Shown: in pieces, positions 1 through 5,446 of the stretch
How positions within the stretch are numbered: the first letter of the stretch is position 1
Layout: the number at the start of each line of letters is the position of its first letter
Assembly (NCBI GenBank): GCA_905192625.1
Contig: CAJJLI010000192.1
Span: forward strand, 1 to 5,446
From: an uncultured Clostridium sp.
Lineage (GTDB): Bacteria > Bacillota > Clostridia > Lachnospirales > Lachnospiraceae
Direction of reading: 5' to 3'
Length of the DNA: 5,446 nt
Made by a program: the position numbers and the translations under genes
The notes under the pieces: model-generated
Databases searched by the model: none
Seen by the model: the letters and a program-made list of their open reading frames with translations, nothing else
What the model was told of the DNA's origin: nothing

Positions 1-34
1 GATAGATTATTTTTCATCATAGGAGGATTTGATT

Positions 35-97
35 ATGTTTAATTTTAGCTGTGCGAATTTATTAGAACTTTTAAAGAAATGTTTTGGCGCTCAATAG
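35..97 (+). CDS. possible 20-residue small protein
   Basis: A short ORF runs ATG to TAG and encodes a 20-residue peptide beginning MFNFSC and ending CFGAQ. A perfect AGGAGG lies at 21-26, eight bases before the ATG, which is ideal spacing and the main reason to take it seriously. An in-frame TAG at 20-22 closes the frame upstream, so this is not the tail of a longer gene. The peptide has two cysteines (residues 6 and 16) and a leucine-rich middle (NLLELLKK) that could form a short amphipathic helix. There is no recognisable domain, and it is too short for a full signal peptide or a typical membrane span. I do not recognise a family. It could be a small regulatory or membrane-associated peptide, a leader peptide, or the remnant start of a lost gene. 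Its promoter would lie left of the window. Translation is inferred from the ribosome binding site only. Confidence 0.35.
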   Translation: MFNFSCANLLELLKKCFGAQ

Positions 98-167
98 TTC
101 AGGGAGCCCGTATACTTTATAGATTTTAGGTTTATTCTTTTTTCCAATAATATAGAAAAATGTTTAA

Positions 168-216
168 ATGCCTCTTTCATTTTCACTGCTTTTAAAGCGA
201 GAAATGAAAGAGGCAT
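168..216. terminator. strong hairpin, probable bidirectional terminator
   Basis: A 15-bp perfect inverted repeat (168-182 with 202-216, arms ATGCCTCTTTCATTT and AAATGAAAGAGGCAT) is extended by a C-G pair (184 with 201) after a one-base bulge at 183. The loop is about 16 bases and contains a small inner stem, GCTTT/AAAGC. On the + strand it is followed by ATTTTATTTTG, a T-rich tail typical of an intrinsic terminator. On the - strand the tail is weaker (TTTAAACATTTTT), but the hairpin sits 35 bases past the glycosidase stop codon. It therefore most likely ends the glycosidase transcript and also any + strand transcript that includes the small ORF at 35-97. Confidence 0.8.
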
Positions 217-250
217 ATTTTATTTTGATTAGATATGTTGTTATTTTTCT

Positions 251-1792
251 TTACTCAGCTTCATAGAACACGAAGGAATCAGCTGTTAAATAGCCTTTGG
301 ATTCACTCATTTGATTGATACAGAATAATCCTGCTTTTACACCAACCCAACGACCTGGAGTCATCATAATGGTAGTTCCAACTGGTTTATAAGAGATATC
401 ATCATAACTATATTCATAATTAACATTACCATCTTCAAATACATTCATTTTAATTATAATTTGATCATTCGTTAATGTATCATATTCTGTTATGGTTTCA
501 TTCTTCTTTAACCATTCTCCAGTGATTTCAACAAACTTCTTAACTCCATCTTTCAAACGGACTGCTAAACCTGAGTACACACCACCGAGTGAAACCATGC
601 CTGCAATATCACCTTCTGTAAGATTGGATACATCAAGAGTTGCTTTAATGCTAAACTTAGGAGCCGGCCATTTTTGCATGAAAAGGTTTTTAACATCACA
701 TAGTTGAGTATTTGAATAAACAGAATATAAATTTAACTTCTTTTCTTTCGTATCTAATTGATACCACTCATCTTGGTAATTTGCATTCCACTGCCACTGT
801 AATCCTAATTTTTCGCCTTCAAAATAATCACTGTCCTCTGGAGCATCGATTTCATACGTTCCACCTACATTTGGCTTTTTATAATGTAATACTGGTTCAC
901 CGCAACCATCAACGTCATTTACACCAATGACTGGCCAATCATCCTCCCAACGCATTGGTTGTAGATGTACAATTCGGCCGGCATTTCCAACGTCTTGGAA
1001 ATGTAGGAACCAATCTTCTCCGGTTGGTGTATCAATCCATGCACCTTGATGAGGTCCATTGACAGGAGAGTTTCCTTGATGCAATACGATTTTTTCTTCA
1101 TATGGTCCCCAAATATTTTTTGAGCGAAGAACAGTCTGCCAACCAGGTTTTACACCACCTGCTGGAGCAAAAATATAGTAATATCCGTTTCTTTTATATA
1201 ACTTTGGACCTTCGATTGTAGGTTGCGTTTTATTTCCATCATATACATGGATACCATCATCTAAGACACCTGTTGCATCAGGTTCCATGGAACTCATGTG
1301 TAAAATACTCTTAAATCCAATTCTACTTCTTGCAAATGCGCTTACCATATATGCTTTGCCGTCATCATCCCAGAATGGACATGGATCGATCCAACCTATT
1401 ACACTTCTAACGCAAACAGGTTCAGACCAACCTTTGAAAGGATCTTTTGATGTACACATAAAAATACCTTCATCTGGCATCGGATAGAATACATAAAAAG
1501 TATCTTCATGATAACGAATGGCTGGAGCCCATACCCCTCTTCCATGCGCTGGTTCATCATAATCTTTAAACGGAATCTTCTCTAGTACATAACTAATAAC
1601 CTTCCAGTTCACCAAATCTTTTGAATGTAATACTGGAATTGCTGGTGAATTGCAAAAGCTAGATGCAATCATGAAATAATCTTCTCCAACACGAATTGCA
1701 TCTGGATCAGAGTAATCTGTATATAAGATAGGATTTTTATAAGTACCGTCCCCCTGGTCTGCAATCCACATTTTTTTCGTTTGCTTCATCAT
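251..1792 (-). CDS. GH43 glycosidase, beta-xylosidase / alpha-L-arabinofuranosidase type, cytoplasmic
   Basis: This 513-residue protein is a glycoside hydrolase family 43 enzyme, an inverting hydrolase that releases xylose or arabinose from plant hemicellulose oligosaccharides. Residues ~18-300 form the five-bladed propeller. The three expected acidic residues are visible: general base Asp29 (YSDPDAIRVG), pKa modulator Asp136 (WIDPCPFWDDDG) and general acid Glu194 (TIEGPKLYKRNGYYY). Residues ~318-511 are the C-terminal beta-sandwich found in longer members such as beta-xylosidases, and total length fits that class. The N-terminus lacks a hydrophobic stretch, so the enzyme should act in the cytoplasm on imported oligosaccharides. 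Two adjacent ATG codons are possible starts (1792, 1789). GAGG at 1798-1801 is 5 bases from the first and 8 from the second, so the second is at least as likely. The gene is divergent from an AraC-family regulator, its probable controller. The family call is secure. Xylosidase versus arabinofuranosidase cannot be decided from motifs; the overall sequence resembles the subfamily-12-like group. Confidence 0.93.
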   Translation of the reverse strand: MMKQTKKMWIADQGDGTYKNPILYTDYSDPDAIRVGEDYFMIASSFCNSPAIPVLHSKDLVNWKVISYVLEKIPFKDYDEPAHGRGVWAPAIRYHEDTFYVFYPMPDEGIFMCTSKDPFKGWSEPVCVRSVIGWIDPCPFWDDDGKAYMVSAFARSRIGFKSILHMSSMEPDATGVLDDGIHVYDGNKTQPTIEGPKLYKRNGYYYIFAPAGGVKPGWQTVLRSKNIWGPYEEKIVLHQGNSPVNGPHQGAWIDTPTGEDWFLHFQDVGNAGRIVHLQPMRWEDDWPVIGVNDVDGCGEPVLHYKKPNVGGTYEIDAPEDSDYFEGEKLGLQWQWNANYQDEWYQLDTKEKKLNLYSVYSNTQLCDVKNLFMQKWPAPKFSIKATLDVSNLTEGDIAGMVSLGGVYSGLAVRLKDGVKKFVEITGEWLKKNETITEYDTLTNDQIIIKMNVFEDGNVNYEYSYDDISYKPVGTTIMMTPGRWVGVKAGLFCINQMSESKGYLTADSFVFYEAE

Positions 1793-1839
1793 ACTTACCT
1801 CTTTCTTAAAATAAAGTGATATTACGCTTCTGTATAGAC

Positions 1840-1868
1840 ATTGTAATTCATTTTATTCTTCTCGTCAT
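1840..1868 (-). promoter_or_regulatory. probable promoter of the GH43 gene
   Basis: Read on the - strand, a TACAAT -10 box (1840-1845, 5 of 6 consensus) lies 17 bases after ATGACG (1863-1868, 4 of 6 to TTGACA). Transcription would start near 1833, leaving a leader of about 40 bases before the GH43 start. A perfect TTGACA also exists at 1868-1873, but it lies 22 bases from the -10, too far for a normal sigma-A promoter. The poor -35 is what one expects of a promoter that needs an activator. Assignment is by eye and moderate. Confidence 0.4.
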
Positions 1869-1883
1869 GTCAAATAGACATGA
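1865..1883. promoter_or_regulatory. inverted repeat TCATGTC-N5-GACATGA, candidate operator of the GH43 promoter
   Basis: A perfect 7-bp inverted repeat (1865-1871 and 1877-1883) has a 5-base AAATA spacer. It overlaps the proposed -35 of the GH43 promoter and extends just upstream, where an activator that touches RNA polymerase would bind. The half-site TAGACAT (1875-1881) recurs at 1835-1841, exactly 40 bases away, near the predicted transcription start. The neighbouring AraC-family protein is the obvious candidate binder, although that family often uses direct rather than inverted repeats. Binding is inference. Confidence 0.4.
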
Positions 1884-1978
1884 GGTTGTGCCAAATATTG
1901 CTCTAAAATAATATCACCACATTTTCTTCAAAACCCCAATTCCTTCAACACATAGTTACGGTGTGTCAACAGATTTCA

Positions 1979-2007
1979 TTTACAAAGATAGTAACAATTG
2001 TTATAAT
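1979..2007 (+). promoter_or_regulatory. sigma-A promoter of the AraC-family gene
   Basis: TTTACA (1979-1984, 5 of 6 consensus) and a perfect TATAAT (2002-2007) are separated by exactly 17 bases. This is the best promoter in the window. Transcription should begin near 2014, giving an AT-rich leader of about 100 bases before the ATG at 2113. A second perfect TATAAT sits at 2059-2064 inside the leader but has no good -35 at the right distance. It may be a weak alternative start. Confidence 0.65.
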
Positions 2008-2008
2008 A

Positions 2009-2029
2009 AATTCAAGATATGAATTCATA
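2009..2029. promoter_or_regulatory. overlapping dyads at the regulator transcription start, candidate autoregulatory operator
   Basis: AATTCA-N5-TGAATT (2009-2014 and 2020-2025) has the same arm-N5-arm layout as the dyad at the GH43 promoter. It overlaps a perfect 12-bp palindrome, TATGAATTCATA (2018-2029). Both lie immediately after the -10 box and over the predicted start site, where a bound protein would block transcription. The arms differ in sequence from the GH43 dyad, and AT-rich DNA gives such dyads by chance, so a regulatory role is only inferred. Confidence 0.3.
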
Positions 2030-2112
2030 ATTAGTTATGTCAATTATTGCGTTGTTTTTATAATAAACTTGATAAAACATGTATCATCTTTGCTCATATG
2101 GAGGTAATTTAA

Positions 2113-2901
2113 ATGAATTCCTTTTACCAATTTCGTACACAAAACTTTCAAAACCTAATATCCCACAATAATAATTATCCTGCACACCTTCATAAACAAA
2201 TAGAAGTACTCTATGTTTTATCTGGCAAAATTACCGTAACCATTGATAACGATGTACAGGAACTATGCGCAGGCGATTGCTCCATTGCTTTTCCCAATAC
2301 AATTCATTATTACAAAACAACTGAAGAAAGTCACATTCTACTTCTTATTTTTGATGCTGAATTTGTAAGCGATTATCTTACTGAGTTTTTAAATTACCGC
2401 CCACTTAGTCCATTTATTACAAACAAACCTTTATCACCAGATATTCTTAAATGCATTGAAGTACTGACTGAAAATGCCGGTAAAGTTGTAAATGCAAGGC
2501 GAATGAAAGGATATCTTATGATAATATTATCCTATATTTTTGATGCTCTTAACTTGATTAAGCAAGAAGAAGAACAATTGAATTCCGATGCATTAATAAC
2601 GGCACTTATTTATATCGACTGCCATTTTACCGAGGCAATCACGTTAGACGAAGTCGCGAAACACATTAGCACTAGCAAGTTTCATTTATCAAGATTCTTC
2701 TCTAAGAAACTTCAAACCTCGTTTAATACTTATGTAAACAATCGAAGGGTAGAGTTGGCAAAAACATTGCTCCGTAATACCAATGACTCTATCACCTCCA
2801 TTGCATTTGATTCTGGCTTTAATAGCACCAGAAGTTTTTATCGAGCGTTTCAGTCGATTTGTGGGATGACACCAATGGAATATCGCACTAAGAATGAATA
2901 A
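2113..2901 (+). CDS. AraC-family transcriptional regulator
   Basis: This 262-residue DNA-binding protein has an N-terminal cupin-type sensor and a C-terminal AraC/XylS DNA-binding domain. In residues ~15-85, the HLHKQIEVLYVLSGKITVTIDND segment and the PNTIHYY turn mark the beta-barrel that normally binds a small ligand such as a sugar. Residues ~86-160 are a mostly helical linker. The first helix-turn-helix spans ~176-220 (ITLDEVAKHISTSKFHLSRFF). The second spans ~226-258 (ITSIAFDSGFNSTRSFYRAF then GMTPMEYR), the classic family signature. Length is normal for this class. The start is supported by GGAGG at 2100-2104 with an 8-base spacer. The gene has its own strong promoter and is divergent from the GH43 gene, which points to local control of that glycosidase. 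The ligand is unknown; a xylose- or arabinose-containing sugar is the natural guess from context. Confidence 0.92.
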   Translation: MNSFYQFRTQNFQNLISHNNNYPAHLHKQIEVLYVLSGKITVTIDNDVQELCAGDCSIAFPNTIHYYKTTEESHILLLIFDAEFVSDYLTEFLNYRPLSPFITNKPLSPDILKCIEVLTENAGKVVNARRMKGYLMIILSYIFDALNLIKQEEEQLNSDALITALIYIDCHFTEAITLDEVAKHISTSKFHLSRFFSKKLQTSFNTYVNNRRVELAKTLLRNTNDSITSIAFDSGFNSTRSFYRAFQSICGMTPMEYRTKNE

Positions 2902-2964
2902 TATAATAATCATAATACCGAAATTAAATTTTAGTATATTTCATTCGTGTCATTGAATCATTTT

Positions 2965-2985
2965 GGGTTCAGTGTGACTGAATCC
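2965..2985. terminator. modest hairpin between convergent genes, possible terminator
   Basis: GGGTTCAG (2965-2972) pairs with CTGAATCC (2978-2985) through eight pairs, one a G-U wobble on the + strand transcript, around a TGTGA loop. It lies 63 bases past the regulator stop and 93 bases past the cobO stop, in the 177-base gap between the two convergent genes. Neither strand has a good T-run after the stem, so it is not a textbook intrinsic terminator. It is nevertheless the best hairpin in the gap. The rest of 2902-3078 is AT-rich with no convincing ORF. Confidence 0.3.
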
Positions 2986-3078
2986 GTATTACTAGTTCTG
3001 TAATAATTCTGCGCTTAATATACGCATGTTAATAATGTATTATAAAACAATAAGATAGCGTTAAAACTGAACTAATAT

Positions 3079-3603
3079 TTAATACTCAATACCTTTTCTT
3101 GCGCCAATTCGTTTATCAAACGGATGTTTTACTTTCTTTATTTCAGATACATAGTCCGCTGCTGCTATAAAATGTTCTGCAGGATCTCTTCCCGTTAATA
3201 CAAGTTCGAGATATTCAGGCTTGTTCTGAATTAATTCATCTACTAGATGTTTATCTACAAGATTGTAATTATACGTTGCTATGATTTCATCAAGAATCAA
3301 CAAATCAACCGTTTTGTCTTTCACAGCCTGAATCGCTTGTAATAAGGTTTCATTGTGTAGCTTTGTGATTGCTTCTTTGTCTTCCTCCGTCATTTGATTA
3401 AAAAATCCATAATCAATCGCATTACGCAAGACAGTGATTTCTTTGATTTGTTTTAATGAGTTAAGTTCGCTGGTATCACTGCCCTTTAAAAACTGTGTAA
3501 ATAATACATTCATTCCATTACCAGCAGCCCGAATTGCAAGCCCCATGGATGCAGTTGTTTTTCCTTTTCCATCGCCGCAATAAATATGAATCAAACCTTT
3601 CAT
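3079..3603 (-). CDS. cobO: cob(I)yrinic acid a,c-diamide adenosyltransferase (CobO/BtuR family)
   Basis: This enzyme transfers the 5'-deoxyadenosyl group of ATP to the cobalt of reduced corrinoids (EC 2.5.1.17), in de novo synthesis or salvage of adenosylcobalamin in the cytoplasm. The 174-residue protein is complete. It has the family's P-loop near the N-terminus ([10 protein letters not shown], residues 10-19), a Walker B-like strand LLILDEI (101-107), the ELVLTGRDP segment (133-141), and the closing [26 protein letters not shown] region (149-174) typical of the CobA/CobO/BtuR type. It lacks the extended N-terminus of some proteobacterial members. Its ATG overlaps the cobQ stop by four bases (ATGA), and a purine-rich AGAGGAGGG site lies just upstream within cobQ, so translation is coupled to cobQ. 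It is the last gene of the operon. The family is certain. The symbol varies in the literature (cobA, cobO, btuR). Confidence 0.95.
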   Translation of the reverse strand: MKGLIHIYCGDGKGKTTASMGLAIRAAGNGMNVLFTQFLKGSDTSELNSLKQIKEITVLRNAIDYGFFNQMTEEDKEAITKLHNETLLQAIQAVKDKTVDLLILDEIIATYNYNLVDKHLVDELIQNKPEYLELVLTGRDPAEHFIAAADYVSEIKKVKHPFDKRIGARKGIEY

Positions 3604-5102
3604 ACGCCCTCCTCTAAAATTTCATAAATACGTTTCATATCAAGACCTTCTCGCACAATTTGTGCTAGCTTGTCATATTGCTTTTCCTTATACTCATCGT
3701 AAGAACATCCCTTTATATGATCCATTTCAAGACCTTTTCGTTTCAATAAAATAGAAAGTATTGTACTTGTTACTTCTTCTTCATCGAAGATTCCATGAAC
3801 ATAGCTACCACATATGTTTCCACCAAAGGCACCATCCATTTTTTCTTCATTTCCATCAAAAATACAGGTCGCACTCTCTGCTGCCGCTTCAAGTGTTGAT
3901 TTTCCCATATGAATCTCATAGCCTTTCATACTTACTCCAGATAAGGCTTCAAATGCTCCTGTTATATCTGAAAATTTTCCTTTTACCTGAGTACACACTT
4001 TTTCCGTTCCAAATTCGGTATGCATTGGTAATACTTCCATTCCACGCATATCGCCTCCGCCTTCTACTCCACAAGGATCGCTTAATGTTTTTCCAAGCAT
4101 CTGAAAACCACCACAAATTCCAAATAAAAGAGTATCATTGGCAACTGCCTTTAAAATCGCGGATTCAAGTCCATTTTGACGCAACCATTTTAAATCGGCC
4201 ATTGTATTTTTTGTGCCAGGTATAATAATTAAATCTGGATTTCCTAATTCCTCCACACGTTTCACATATCGAAGTGATACACCTTCGATGCATTCAAAAG
4301 GATGTAAGTCGGTAAAATTCGAGATTTTTGGTAAATGAATTACTGCAATGTCGATTTGTCCGATTTCTTTTTTTGAAACAAGACGCTCTGATAAGCTATC
4401 CTCATCATCAAGATCAATGTCAGCATATGGCAAGACCCCGAGAACTGGAACTTTACTCTTCTCTTCAATAATATCTAGTCCTTTACCAAGAATATTAATA
4501 TCACCACGGAACTTATTTATAATATTTCCTTTAATTAGCGCACGCTCATCCTCTTCTAATAGCATAATTGTCCCGATCAATTGAGCAAATACTCCACCTC
4601 GATCAATATCCCCTACTAAAAGTACTGGAGCCTTAATTTCTTTTGCCAATCCCATGTTTACAATGTCTTCTTGTTTTAAATTAATTTCGGCAGGACTCCC
4701 AGCCCCTTCCACAACAATAATGTCGTATGATTCATCCAATTGCTTATATGCCTTTAACACCTCTGGTATGAAATCTCTTTTTCTCTTAAAATAATCCATT
4801 GCATGCATATTTCCAACAACTTTACCATTCACTATAACCTGAGACCCCATATCGGTTGTAGGTTTTAATAAAATTGGATTCATTAACACGGAAGGTTTTA
4901 TTCCAGCGGCTTCTGCTTGCATCACCTGCGCTCTTCCCATCTCAAGGCCTTCCTCAGTAATAAATGAATTCAGTGCCATGTTTTGAGATTTAAACGGTGC
5001 CACTTTATAACCATCTTGTGAAAAAACACGACATAATCCAGCAACTAAAAAACTTTTACCTACATTTGACATTGTGCCTTGCACCATGATTACCTTTGCC
5101 AT
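3600..5102 (-). CDS. cobQ: cobyric acid synthase, glutamine-hydrolysing (CobQ/CbiP)
   Basis: CobQ amidates the b, d, e and g side chains of adenosylcobyrinic acid a,c-diamide, using glutamine and ATP, to give adenosylcobyric acid (EC 6.3.5.10). The 500-residue length is normal. Residues ~1-235 are the dethiobiotin-synthetase-like ATPase domain: P-loop GTMSNVGKS (9-17), the [11 protein letters not shown] segment (37-47), [13 protein letters not shown] (130-142) and [11 protein letters not shown] (165-175). Residues ~250-440 are the class I-like glutamine amidotransferase domain, with the nucleophile Cys330 in [12 protein letters not shown] and His436 in [11 protein letters not shown]-terminal tail follows. 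No key residue is missing. The start is supported by GGAGG at 5108-5112. The gene begins one base after the cobD stop and overlaps cobO by four bases, so all three are one operon. Regulation cannot be seen because the operon promoter is outside the window. Confidence 0.97.
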   Translation of the reverse strand: MAKVIMVQGTMSNVGKSFLVAGLCRVFSQDGYKVAPFKSQNMALNSFITEEGLEMGRAQVMQAEAAGIKPSVLMNPILLKPTTDMGSQVIVNGKVVGNMHAMDYFKRKRDFIPEVLKAYKQLDESYDIIVVEGAGSPAEINLKQEDIVNMGLAKEIKAPVLLVGDIDRGGVFAQLIGTIMLLEEDERALIKGNIINKFRGDINILGKGLDIIEEKSKVPVLGVLPYADIDLDDEDSLSERLVSKKEIGQIDIAVIHLPKISNFTDLHPFECIEGVSLRYVKRVEELGNPDLIIIPGTKNTMADLKWLRQNGLESAILKAVANDTLLFGICGGFQMLGKTLSDPCGVEGGGDMRGMEVLPMHTEFGTEKVCTQVKGKFSDITGAFEALSGVSMKGYEIHMGKSTLEAAAESATCIFDGNEEKMDGAFGGNICGSYVHGIFDEEEVTSTILSILLKRKGLEMDHIKGCSYDEYKEKQYDKLAQIVREGLDMKRIYEILEEGV

Positions 5103-5103
5103 T

Positions 5104-5446
5104 TTAACCTCCTATATCAAACATTGCTTCTATTAATCTTTGATTTTCGAATCGATTCCTAACCGCGATGCGATAATATCCCTTCTCCAAACCACGGTAA
5201 TTGCTGCAGTCCCTTATTTGAATCCCCCTCGCATACAAGTTATCATATAAATTGATATCGCTACGAAAGAATATATAGTTTGCTTCATGCCCATAGACTT
5301 TATCAATGCTACATCCCTCTTTACTTCTGACGGATTCATTTTTATTTAAAAAGTAATCTAATAGATATTCTTTTTCCTTACGAAGCATCTCTCTAGTGTT
5401 CATCACATATTCTGTTTCTTTTAGTGCTGCAATTCCTGCAAGTTGT
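5104..5446 (-). CDS. cobD: threonine-phosphate decarboxylase CobD, C-terminal part (cut by window edge)
   Basis: The frame is open to the right edge, giving 113 C-terminal residues that start [13 protein letters not shown]. The GTG at 5404-5406 is therefore internal, not the true start. This is the small domain of a class I/II aminotransferase-fold, PLP-dependent protein. The stretch [23 protein letters not shown] (fragment residues 74-96) closely follows the CobD signature, best known from Salmonella CobD as a similar IRSCANYPGL...YYRVAIR segment. ANYIFFRS (55-62) matches the strand that carries a conserved Asn-Tyr in this fold. CobD converts L-threonine phosphate to (R)-1-aminopropan-2-yl phosphate (EC 4.1.1.81), the linker of the nucleotide loop. 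Histidinol-phosphate aminotransferase (HisC) is the close alternative, but the RDCSNY motif and the cobQ-cobO neighbours favour CobD. The PLP lysine and most of the large domain lie outside the window. Confidence 0.88.
   Translation of the reverse strand, partial: QLAGIAALKETEYVMNTREMLRKEKEYLLDYFLNKNESVRSKEGCSIDKVYGHEANYIFFRSDINLYDNLYARGIQIRDCSNYRGLEKGYYRIAVRNRFENQRLIEAMFDIGG
5108..5112 (-). promoter_or_regulatory. cobQ ribosome binding site embedded in the last codons of cobD
   Basis: The final codons of cobD read GGA GGT TAA, so the Gly-Gly end of CobD doubles as the AGGAGGT ribosome binding site of cobQ. The core GGAGG lies five bases before the cobQ ATG. A ribosome finishing cobD stops on top of the start region of cobQ, which implies translational coupling. 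Confidence 0.8.

Larger units (their letters stand above)
1793..2112. promoter_or_regulatory. divergent regulatory region between the GH43 gene and the AraC-family gene
   Basis: This 320-base, very AT-rich gap has no convincing ORF. It carries the ribosome binding sites of both genes: GAGG at 1798-1801 on the - strand, and GGAGG at 2100-2104 on the + strand, eight bases before the regulator ATG. It also holds a probable promoter for each gene and several dyads, listed separately. The stretch 1884-1978 between the promoter elements shows nothing definite beyond a weak ACACA/TGTGT dyad at 1948-1966. Confidence 0.75.

Noticed and set aside
86..109. Small GC-rich hairpin at the end of the tiny ORF (GG-c-GCTC with GAGC-CC)
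   Set aside because: Only six pairs with a bulge and an 11-base loop, and no clean T-run after it. It is too weak to call beside the strong hairpin at 168-216.
492..930. Two + strand ORFs (492-707 and 712-930) antisense to the GH43 gene
   Set aside because: Both are opposite a complete glycosidase gene with all motifs intact, and neither has a recognisable domain.
1287..1487. 66-codon + strand ORF antisense to the GH43 gene
   Set aside because: It overlaps the conserved catalytic part of the glycosidase in an opposing frame and looks like low-complexity shadow sequence.
1801..1860. Possible catabolite-repression (cre) site around AAGCG on the - strand
   Set aside because: Only the AAGCG core resembles the consensus. 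The flanking TG and CA positions do not fit.
1948..1966. ACACA...TGTGT dyad with a TTGACA on the - strand at 1964-1969
   Set aside because: The arms are only five bases and cannot be extended, and no -10 box lies at a suitable distance from the TTGACA.
2689..2913. 74-codon - strand ORF antisense to the end of the AraC-family gene
   Set aside because: It is opposite the highly conserved DNA-binding domain, which explains the open frame, and it has no domain of its own.
3761..4225. 154-codon ORF on the + strand inside cobQ
   Set aside because: It lies antisense to the well-supported cobQ coding sequence, its composition is dominated by Leu, His, Ser and Phe, and it has no recognisable domain. 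It is a shadow frame.
5104..5406. A self-contained 100-residue protein starting at GTG 5404-5406
   Set aside because: The frame continues without a stop to the window edge, and the added residues match the CobD/HisC fold, so this is the C-terminal part of a longer gene.
5104..5446. Cobalamin riboswitch for the cob operon
   Set aside because: The operon start lies beyond the right edge. I saw no B12-box-like conserved segment or leader structure inside the window.

Overview
The window comes from a low-GC Firmicute, most likely an anaerobic plant-polysaccharide-degrading clostridium of the Lachnospiraceae type. This is inferred from the AT-rich DNA, the strong GGAGG-type ribosome binding sites, the consensus sigma-A promoter, the intracellular family 43 glycosidase and the clostridial-style cobalamin genes. 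The exact species cannot be fixed from the sequence alone.

Left part (1-250): a possible 20-residue ORF on the + strand at 35-97 has a perfect AGGAGG ribosome binding site. A strong hairpin at 168-216 follows and probably ends transcription from both sides.

Sugar module (251-2901): a cytoplasmic GH43 beta-xylosidase/alpha-arabinofuranosidase-type enzyme lies on the - strand. It is divergent from an AraC-family regulator (cupin sensor plus two helix-turn-helix motifs) on the + strand. The 320-base gap between them holds a near-consensus promoter for the regulator, a probable promoter for the glycosidase and two dyads of identical geometry (arm-N5-arm), one at each promoter. The simplest model is that the regulator senses a sugar and controls both the glycosidase and itself.

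Cobalamin module (3079-5446, - strand): the end of cobD (threonine-phosphate decarboxylase, cut by the window edge), then cobQ/cbiP (cobyric acid synthase), then cobO/btuR (corrinoid adenosyltransferase). The genes are packed with a 1-base gap and a 4-base ATGA overlap, so they form one translationally coupled operon. CobO adenosylates the corrin ring, CobQ amidates it to adenosylcobyric acid, and CobD makes the aminopropanol phosphate that is attached next. The operon promoter, and any cobalamin riboswitch, would lie upstream of the right edge. The 177-base gap at 2902-3078 separates the convergent regulator and cobalamin operon and contains one modest hairpin.

I found no mobile element, CRISPR array, tRNA or rRNA. 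I see no clearly novel multi-gene system. The points most worth a second look are the tiny ORF, the paired dyads in the divergent promoter region, and the ribosome binding site written into the last codons of cobD.
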